11,210 nt of DNA from Paracoccaceae bacterium (GTDB taxonomy: Bacteria; Pseudomonadota; Alphaproteobacteria; Rhodobacterales; Rhodobacteraceae). Below the pieces are notes generated by a model. It ran no database searches and had not been told where the DNA came from. It was given only the letters and a program-made list of their open reading frames with translations. Of the stretch, positions 5,822 to 11,210 are shown in pieces. The stretch covers positions 1-11,210 of the forward strand of contig WFPZ01000105.1 of assembly GCA_015487335.1 (NCBI GenBank), written 5' to 3'. Within the stretch, counting starts at the first letter, position 1; every line of letters starts with the position of its first letter. The position numbers were made by a program, and so were the translations under genes.

Positions 5822-6544
5822 GTGCTGTCCGTAATCTACGCACTGTCGTTCTATGCGGCAACGCTCATGCTGGTTGTCGGTGTTGGGCTGAAGGTATGGA
5901 AATACGCGCGCACGCCGGCTCCTCTCAAGATCCCCACCACGCCCGCACCGACCACCACCGCGGGCGTGGTGATGCGGATGTTCCGCGAGGTGGTCTTCTT
6001 CGAAAGCCTCTTCAAGTCCAACAAGTGGATCTGGCTTTTCGGCTGGATGTTCCACATGAGCCTGTGGCTGGTCCTTGTCCGCCACCTTCGCTACTTCATT
6101 GATCCGGTGTGGTTCTGGGTGGCCTTCGCTCAGCCCTATGGCACCTATGCGGGTTTCACCATGGTGCTCGGTCTTCTGGGGCTGTGGGCGCGGCGCATTC
6201 TCGTGGAGAGGGTCCGCTACATCACCAATCCGTCCGATCATCTCATTCTTGCGCTTCTGGTCCTGATCGGCGCAAGCGGGCTCTTGATGCGCTTCGTCTA
6301 CCGCGTGGATATCGTCTCGGTGAAGTTGTACATGCTTGACCTTCTGCGCCTGCGCATCGGCGAGCTCCCGAGCGATCCCATCCTGCAGGTGCACCTGTGG
6401 TCGGCGCTGGCCCTGATGGTGATATTCCCGATTTCCAAGCTGCTGCACGTTCCGGGCGTGTTCTTCAGCCCGACGCGCAACCAGGTCGACAACCCGCGCG
6501 AAAAGCGCCACCTCGCCCCCTGGGCGGCGCAACTGGAAAAGTAA
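5822..6544 (+). CDS. dsrM: DsrM, membrane cytochrome b subunit of DsrMKJO
   Basis: DsrM is the NarI-like diheme cytochrome b that anchors the DsrMKJO complex and exchanges electrons with the quinone pool. The 240-residue product has about five hydrophobic segments: roughly residues 3-25, 69-88, 99-123, 140-158 and 190-207. Histidines suited as heme b ligands are His78 and His88 in the second segment and His191 and His209 in the last. The 18-residue spacing of the latter pair equals that of the NarI distal ligands. GTG 5822 is preferred on Shine-Dalgarno position. dsrK follows after 15 nt. The family is usually longer in sulfate reducers (over 300); this short form fits proteobacterial sulfur oxidisers (family knowledge, recalled). 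Ligand assignment is inferred. Confidence 0.93.
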   Translation: MLSVIYALSFYAATLMLVVGVGLKVWKYARTPAPLKIPTTPAPTTTAGVVMRMFREVVFFESLFKSNKWIWLFGWMFHMSLWLVLVRHLRYFIDPVWFWVAFAQPYGTYAGFTMVLGLLGLWARRILVERVRYITNPSDHLILALLVLIGASGLLMRFVYRVDIVSVKLYMLDLLRLRIGELPSDPILQVHLWSALALMVIFPISKLLHVPGVFFSPTRNQVDNPREKRHLAPWAAQLEK

Positions 6545-6559
6545 GACAGGAGTCGTCCG

Positions 6560-8095
6560 ATGGCCGATGGCAACAACGACATCGAACAGCAGATCCGTGA
6601 CGCGCTTGACGTTCCCTGTCTGAAGCCGGGGGCGATGGAGGGGCTCAAGCCCTTCGTGGCCGCCCCCGAGCACCAGGAAAAGCTGGGCTTCCCCGGCGAG
6701 CTGGTGCCCGACTGGAAGGAAAAGGCGCTGGCCAAGATGAAGGATCTGGCCGAGAAGAACCGCGCTTTCCAGGTCTATCTCGATGCCTGCGTGAAATGCG
6801 GCGCCTGCACCGACAAGTGCCATTATTTCCTGGGCACGGGCGACCCCAAGAACATGCCGGTGGCGCGCCAGGATCTGCTGCGCTCGGTCTATCGGCGCTA
6901 TTTCACCTTCGCCGGCAAGTATTTCCCGTGGCTGGTGGGGGCGCGCGACCTCACCGAAGAGGTGCTGGAGGAATGGTATTCCTACTATCACCAGTGCTCC
7001 GAGTGCCGGCGCTGTTCGGTATTCTGTCCCTACGGGATCGACACCGCCGAAATCACCATGGCCGCGCGCGAGATCCTCGATCACATCGGCGTCGGCCAGA
7101 AATACTCCAACGAGATCATCGGCAAGGTCAAGAGCGTCGGCAACAACCTGGGGCTTAACCCCAAGGCTCTGCGCGCCACCCTGGAGGATCTCGAGGAGGA
7201 CATCGAGGACGATACCGGCATCTCGGTGCGCATCCCGCTCGACGAGAAGGGCGCCGACATCCTTCTGGTCACCCCCTCGGCCGACTTCTTCGCCGAACCC
7301 CATATCGACGGGCTGATCGGCTATGCCAAGGTGTTCCACGAGACGGGGGCCAGCTGGACGCTTTCCTCCTATGCTTCGGAAGCGGCGAATTTCGGCCTGT
7401 TCATCGGCTCTTACGAGAACATGCGCGAGATCGCCCTGCGCATTCGCAAGGCGGCCGAGGATCTGGGCGTGAAGCGCATCATCTTCGGCGAATGCGGCCA
7501 TGCCTGGCGTGTGGCCTATTCCTTTCTCAATACCCTGGCCGGGCCTTTCGATTTTCTCGACCAGAACTACCCGATTCCGCAGCACATCCTGGAATACACC
7601 TGGGATGCGATACAGAAGGGCCAGCTGAAGCTCGACAAGTCGCGCAACGACCATCTGACGCTCACCTACCATGACAGCTGCAACGTGGCGCGGGCGTCGC
7701 GGATGGGCGACATGCCCGGAGGCCAGTTCGAGATTCCGCGCAACGTGATCAAGGCGGTGTGCAACAACTTTTACGAGATGGACCGTGACACGATCCGCGA
7801 AAGCACCCTGTGCTGCGGCGGTGGCGGCGGGCTGCTGACCGATGACCTGATGGACCTTCGCATCAAGGGCGCAAGCCCGCGCATGAAGGCGCTGCAACAG
7901 GTGACGGAAGATCACGGCGTCACCCACATGGCCGCCATCTGCGCCATCTGCAAGACCCAGTTTTCCAAGGTCATGCCGAAATACGGCTATGACATGGACT
8001 CGATCGTTTCCGTTCACCAGCTGGTGTCCAACGCCATAATCCTTACCGGTCAGGAAACGGAAGAAGATGAACAGAATGAAGAAGAGGCCGCCTGA
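6560..8095 (+). CDS. dsrK: DsrK, HdrD-like iron-sulfur subunit of DsrMKJO
   Basis: DsrK is the cytoplasm-facing catalytic subunit of DsrMKJO, related to heterodisulfide reductase HdrD, and is thought to act on the DsrC disulfide/dithiol. The 511-residue product has two [4Fe-4S] ferredoxin motifs, Cys77/80/83/87 (CVKCGACTDKC) and Cys146/149/152/156 (CSECRRCSVFCP). In the C-terminal half lie the CCG-type cluster residues: Cys312 (GECGHAWR), Cys374 (HDSCNVAR), Cys418-Cys419 (LCCGGGGGLL) and Cys461-X2-Cys464 (AICAICK). These resemble the noncubane cluster of HdrB/HdrD. There is no signal peptide; the C-terminus is Glu-rich (ETEEDEQNEEEAA). GACAGGAG precedes ATG 6560. dsrL follows after 26 nt. Confidence 0.96.
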   Translation: MADGNNDIEQQIRDALDVPCLKPGAMEGLKPFVAAPEHQEKLGFPGELVPDWKEKALAKMKDLAEKNRAFQVYLDACVKCGACTDKCHYFLGTGDPKNMPVARQDLLRSVYRRYFTFAGKYFPWLVGARDLTEEVLEEWYSYYHQCSECRRCSVFCPYGIDTAEITMAAREILDHIGVGQKYSNEIIGKVKSVGNNLGLNPKALRATLEDLEEDIEDDTGISVRIPLDEKGADILLVTPSADFFAEPHIDGLIGYAKVFHETGASWTLSSYASEAANFGLFIGSYENMREIALRIRKAAEDLGVKRIIFGECGHAWRVAYSFLNTLAGPFDFLDQNYPIPQHILEYTWDAIQKGQLKLDKSRNDHLTLTYHDSCNVARASRMGDMPGGQFEIPRNVIKAVCNNFYEMDRDTIRESTLCCGGGGGLLTDDLMDLRIKGASPRMKALQQVTEDHGVTHMAAICAICKTQFSKVMPKYGYDMDSIVSVHQLVSNAIILTGQETEEDEQNEEEAA

Positions 8096-8121
8096 GCCGG
8101 CGCGTCAGTGGAGGTAGACCG

Positions 8122-10071
8122 ATGAATGACATGACCAACGAGCCGAAACTCACATTCCGGCGCTTCCACGAGGGAGAGACGCCGAAGGACTGGGATCTGG
8201 AAGAAAAGATCTTTCAGGCGGACCACTCCTACAAGTGCCCCACCTATGTGCACAAGACGCCGCCGTGCCAGGGCTCCTGCCCCTCGGGGCACGAGATCCG
8301 CGGCTGGCTGGCGATCGCACGCGGCATGGACAAGCCGCCCGTGGAGGGGATGCCCTGGCAGGAATACGCCTTCCAGCGCATGGCCACCGCCAACCCCTTC
8401 CCGGCGACCATGGGCCGGGTCTGCCCGGCGCCCTGCGAGGCGGGCTGCAACCGCAACGAGGTGGACGAATACGTCGGCATCAACGGGGTCGAGCAGTATG
8501 TCGGCGACTGGGCCAATGAAAACGGCGTCAAGCTGCCCGAGCCCAACAAGGATACCGGTCGCTCCATCGCGGTGGTCGGCGGCGGCCCGGCCGGGCTCTC
8601 GGCGGCCTATTTCCTGCGCCTCGACGGCCATGCGGTGACGATTTTCGAGGCCCATGAGGAGCTGGGCGGGATGATGCGCTACGGCATCCCCGGCTACCGC
8701 ACTCCGCGCGACATGCTTGATGCGGAAATCGGCCGCATCATCGACCTCGGAATCGAGGTGCGCACCAACACCCGGGTCGGCGAGGACGTGAGCGTCGAGG
8801 AGCTGGAGGAGAAATACGATGCCATCTTCTGGGCGCTCGGCGCGCAGAAGGGGCGCGATCTGCCGATCCCCGGCTGGGAAGGCACCGACAACTGCATCAA
8901 CGGCATCGAGTTTCTCGACGCCTTCAACCAGGGCTACGTTCTGGGCACCGCCGAGAAGGTGGTGGTGGTCGGCGGCGGCGATACCTCGATCGACGTGGCC
9001 TCGGTGGCCCGCCGTCTGGGCCATATCACCCACGCCGTGCCGCCCGAGCATCCCGACGGCACCTCGATCAGCTTCACCGGCCACGATGTCGCCTCCTCGA
9101 TCACCCGCGACGGCATGAAGGCGGTTCTGACCTCGCTGTTCCCGGTGGAGGAAATGACCGCCGCCGAGCGCGAGCGCGAAGATGCCATGCGCGAAGGCAT
9201 CGAGATCCTCGGCTCGGTCATGCCGCTGGAGGTCATCAAGGACGAAAAGGGCAAGGCCATCGCGCTCAAGATGTGCAAGTGCCGCATGGAGGGGATGAAG
9301 CCGGTGCCGATCGAGGGCACCGAATTCGAGATCGAGTGCGACATCATCATTGCCGCCATCGGCCAGACGGGCGATTTTACCGGGCTTGAAGATCTCGACA
9401 ACGGTCGCGGCTTCATCGACACCACGCCGACCTATCAGGTCAAGGGGCGCGAGAAGCACTTCGCCGGGGGAGACATCCTCAAGCCGCACCTTCTGACCAC
9501 CGCCATCGGCCATGGGCGCGTGGCGGCGGAGGCGATCACCGATTTTCTCGACGACGGCGAAATCGAGCGCCGGCCCAAGGTGGACGTGCATCACTTCAAC
9601 CTGCTTGAAGAGCTGCACCGGCGCAACCACGACCCGGAGCCCTACAACCACCAGCAGGTACGCGGCACTTCCGAGTCCAATTTCGCGATCCACAATTTCG
9701 AAGATCGCTCTGACACCCAGATCATTCCGCATGACGAGCTTTTCAAGGGGCACTTCAACTACGTGCCGCGCGAAGAGCGCAAGGAAATCCACATCGAGGG
9801 TGATGAGGTTCTGGGCAACTTCGAGGAACGCATCATCGCCTATACCGAAGAGCAGGCCCGCAAGGAGGGCGAGCGCTGCATGTCCTGCGGCCTGTGCTTC
9901 GAATGCGACAACTGCGTGATCTTCTGTCCGCAGGACGCCGTGCACCGGGTGCCGAAGAAGGACCGCGCTGTCGGCCGCTATGTCTATACCGATTACACCC
10001 GCTGCATCGGCTGTCACATCTGTGCCGATGTCTGCCCCACCGGATACATCAAGATGGGTCTCGGAGAATAA
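8122..10071 (+). CDS. dsrL: DsrL, NAD(P)H-linked iron-sulfur flavoprotein partner of DsrAB
   Basis: DsrL is a cytoplasmic GltD-like flavoprotein that passes electrons between DsrAB and NAD(P)+. In the oxidative direction it acts as electron acceptor of DsrAB. The 649 residues (A. vinosum about 655) show, in order, an N-terminal GltD-type cysteine region (Cys39, 49, 53, then CPAPCEAGC at 101-109), an FAD Rossmann loop at 151-160 (VVGGGPAGLS), and an NAD(P)H loop at 281-290 (VVVGGGDTSI). A second flavin signature AAIGQTGD is at 411-418. A C-terminal double ferredoxin follows (Cys586-602 with six cysteines, and Cys628/631/634/638). GGAGG precedes ATG 8122. dsrJ starts two bases after its stop. 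I cannot decide NAD versus NADP preference. The DsrL-1 type is inferred from the operon. Confidence 0.96.
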   Translation: MNDMTNEPKLTFRRFHEGETPKDWDLEEKIFQADHSYKCPTYVHKTPPCQGSCPSGHEIRGWLAIARGMDKPPVEGMPWQEYAFQRMATANPFPATMGRVCPAPCEAGCNRNEVDEYVGINGVEQYVGDWANENGVKLPEPNKDTGRSIAVVGGGPAGLSAAYFLRLDGHAVTIFEAHEELGGMMRYGIPGYRTPRDMLDAEIGRIIDLGIEVRTNTRVGEDVSVEELEEKYDAIFWALGAQKGRDLPIPGWEGTDNCINGIEFLDAFNQGYVLGTAEKVVVVGGGDTSIDVASVARRLGHITHAVPPEHPDGTSISFTGHDVASSITRDGMKAVLTSLFPVEEMTAAEREREDAMREGIEILGSVMPLEVIKDEKGKAIALKMCKCRMEGMKPVPIEGTEFEIECDIIIAAIGQTGDFTGLEDLDNGRGFIDTTPTYQVKGREKHFAGGDILKPHLLTTAIGHGRVAAEAITDFLDDGEIERRPKVDVHHFNLLEELHRRNHDPEPYNHQQVRGTSESNFAIHNFEDRSDTQIIPHDELFKGHFNYVPREERKEIHIEGDEVLGNFEERIIAYTEEQARKEGERCMSCGLCFECDNCVIFCPQDAVHRVPKKDRAVGRYVYTDYTRCIGCHICADVCPTGYIKMGLGE

Positions 10072-10073
10072 GC

Positions 10074-10589
10074 ATGTTCCGTCTTCTGTTGATATTTGCC
10101 CTGGCTTTCGGCCCTGCCGGCACGGTAACGGCAGAGGATCATGGCGAGCCGATCTCGAAGATGCTGCCGCAGCTGCCGCCTGCCACCGGCGAGCCGCACC
10201 CCGAGGGCAACGAGTTCTGGCGCAAGAAGCACATGGAGCTTCTGAGCCATGACAGGAATCTCACCGTTCGCGAGGGTGAGCGCGAGATCCAGGCCAGCCT
10301 CAAGGAATGTTTCGTCTGTCACCAGGCGAAGGATGAGAACGGCACGCCGGTTTCCGCGGATGATCCGCGCAACTTCTGCCGGGTGTGCCATGATTTCGTC
10401 GGCATCAAGGTGGACTGTTTCGTCTGCCATCGTTCCACTCCTGACGGGGTTGACGAGGCAGCCCGGATTCCGGGCAGCGAGGACCGGGCGGACATGGTCC
10501 GAGACGGGCCGGACCTGGAGGAAGTCTTCGCCTATCTGGAGAACCTGACCGAACCGGGAGGGATACAAACGGAAGGGGGCGGGGAATGA
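10074..10589 (+). CDS. dsrJ: DsrJ, periplasmic triheme cytochrome c of DsrMKJO
   Basis: DsrJ is the periplasmic triheme c cytochrome of DsrMKJO, taken to pass electrons across or along the membrane complex. The start ATG 10074 gives MFRLLLIFALAFGPAGTVTA, a Sec signal sequence or uncleaved anchor (likely boundary after residue 20). Three heme motifs are visible: Cys79-Cys82-His83 (CFVCH), Cys102-Cys105-His106 (CRVCH) and Cys115-Cys118-His119 (CFVCH). The conserved FWRKKHMELLSHDR stretch (48-61) is typical of DsrJ. The 171-residue product has only these six cysteines. The extra cysteine that serves as heme ligand in A. vinosum DsrJ (Cys46) is not present; by eye, His42 lies in the matching place. 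It is nearly butted to dsrL and overlaps dsrO by 4 nt (ATGA). Its Gly/Glu-rich tail is not distinctive. Confidence 0.93.
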   Translation: MFRLLLIFALAFGPAGTVTAEDHGEPISKMLPQLPPATGEPHPEGNEFWRKKHMELLSHDRNLTVREGEREIQASLKECFVCHQAKDENGTPVSADDPRNFCRVCHDFVGIKVDCFVCHRSTPDGVDEAARIPGSEDRADMVRDGPDLEEVFAYLENLTEPGGIQTEGGGE

Positions 10590-11210
10590 CCTTTCGCTTG
10601 CCCGACGATGCGCCCGAGGAGCCGGATCTGAAGCGGCGCGACTTCCTGCGTTCCGGCGCCGCGGTGGCCGTCATCACCCTGGCCCCCGGCGTCACCCTGA
10701 CCGCCTTCGGCGGCTCCGAGGCCGAGGCCGGGGTCGCGGATGCAGGCAAGCGCTGGGGCCTTCTTATCGATGCCAGCCGCTGCGATCCCGATTGCAATGC
10801 CTGCGTCACCGCCTGTTCCGAGGAGAACGGCTGGGAGGATACCGGCAAGCCGGAAACCGATGCCCAGTGGATTCGCAAGGTTACCCTGAGAGACAAGGCC
10901 ACGGGGCGCGAATCCTCGCTGCCGGTGATGTGCCAGCATTGCGAAAAGCCGCCCTGCGTCGATGTCTGCCCCACCGGGGCCTCCTTCAAGCGGGCTGACG
11001 GGATCGTTCTGGTCGACAAGCACATCTGCATCGGCTGCCGCTACTGCATGATGGCCTGTCCCTACAAGGCGCGCTCCTTCATCCACGAGCCGATCGTCAA
11101 CCAGAAGTCCTGGGCGCCGCGCGGCAAGGGCACGGTGGAAAGCTGCACCCTGTGCGTGCACCGGGTCGATACCGGGCGCATTCCCGCCTGTGTCGAGGCC
11201 TGCGCCGCCA
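10586..11210 (+). CDS. dsrO: DsrO, periplasmic Tat-exported ferredoxin subunit of DsrMKJO, partial
   Basis: DsrO is the periplasmic iron-sulfur subunit of DsrMKJO, related to the NrfC/HybA four-cluster ferredoxins. Only the first 208 codons are in the window, and the frame is open at the right edge. A twin-arginine motif is clear at RRDFLRSGAA (18-26), followed by a hydrophobic stretch, so it is Tat-exported. The cysteines fall in the expected groups: 66/70/73/77, 116/119/124/128 (CQHCEKPPCVDVC), 148/151/154/158 (CIGCRYCMMAC) and 187/190/202/206, enough for four [4Fe-4S] sites. It starts at ATG 10586, overlapping the dsrJ stop by 4 nt (ATGA), which implies coupled translation; a GGGGGCGGGG purine block lies just upstream. 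dsrP would be expected next, outside the window. Confidence 0.95.
   Translation, partial: MTFRLPDDAPEEPDLKRRDFLRSGAAVAVITLAPGVTLTAFGGSEAEAGVADAGKRWGLLIDASRCDPDCNACVTACSEENGWEDTGKPETDAQWIRKVTLRDKATGRESSLPVMCQHCEKPPCVDVCPTGASFKRADGIVLVDKHICIGCRYCMMACPYKARSFIHEPIVNQKSWAPRGKGTVESCTLCVHRVDTGRIPACVEACAA

Noticed and set aside
9877..9930. Six closely spaced cysteines in DsrL (586-602) as an unusual cluster
   Set aside because: The CxSCGxCFECDNC pattern is common in GltD-like flavoproteins with C-terminal ferredoxin domains, so it is ordinary for the family.
1635..10017. Long antisense open frames opposite the dsr genes (hundreds of codons, for example opposite dsrA, dsrB, dsrK and dsrL)
   Set aside because: They lie wholly against genes with clear motifs. 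High GC removes stop codons from the opposite strand, and their translations are low-complexity (Ala/Arg/His/Val-rich) with no domain.

Overview
The window holds most of a dissimilatory sulfite reductase (dsr) operon on the + strand. It reads dsrA-dsrB-dsrE-dsrF-dsrH-dsrC-dsrM-dsrK-dsrL-dsrJ-dsrO, and dsrO is cut by the right edge. The gene order, the presence of dsrEFH and dsrL, and the conserved redox cysteines (DsrE Cys78, DsrH Cys20, DsrC Cys98/Cys109) are those of the reverse-acting, sulfur-oxidising pathway. The source is therefore probably a sulfur-oxidising proteobacterium that oxidises stored or imported sulfur or sulfide to sulfite. The DNA is GC-rich, spacers are short and Shine-Dalgarno sequences are strong. 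I cannot fix the class from the sequence alone.

Layout. Positions 1-1528 carry a divergent minus-strand cluster of four tightly packed genes, read right to left. They are a TauD/TfdA-type Fe(II)/2-oxoglutarate dioxygenase, a 65-residue protein, a 72-residue protein, and the N-terminus of a CysG-like siroheme synthase (precorrin-2 dehydrogenase/ferrochelatase) that runs off the left edge. Positions 1529-1778 are a divergent regulatory region. It has an AT-rich core with a candidate promoter, a 38-nt imperfect inverted repeat, a 17-bp-period repeat and a short perfect palindrome. From 1779 to the right edge the dsr genes follow with gaps of at most 64 nt, and two genes (dsrJ/dsrO) overlap.

How the genes work together (family knowledge). 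DsrEFH takes sulfane sulfur from upstream carriers and passes it to DsrC. DsrC trisulfide is the presumed product of, or partner to, the siroheme enzyme DsrAB. DsrL, an NAD(P)H-linked iron-sulfur flavoprotein, couples electrons from DsrAB to NAD(P)+. DsrMKJO is a transmembrane complex: DsrM is a cytochrome b, DsrK an HdrD-like cytoplasmic subunit, DsrJ a periplasmic triheme cytochrome c and DsrO a periplasmic Tat-exported ferredoxin. It reoxidises the DsrC thiols into the quinone or periplasmic pool. The divergent siroheme-synthase gene would supply the cofactor of DsrAB.

The most interesting departures are the dioxygenase/two-small-protein/siroheme-synthase cluster beside dsrA, a DsrJ that has no cysteine outside its three CXXCH motifs, and several hairpin-forming sequences at gene junctions. 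I see no mobile element, CRISPR array, tRNA or rRNA, and no gene-free stretch over 300 bases.
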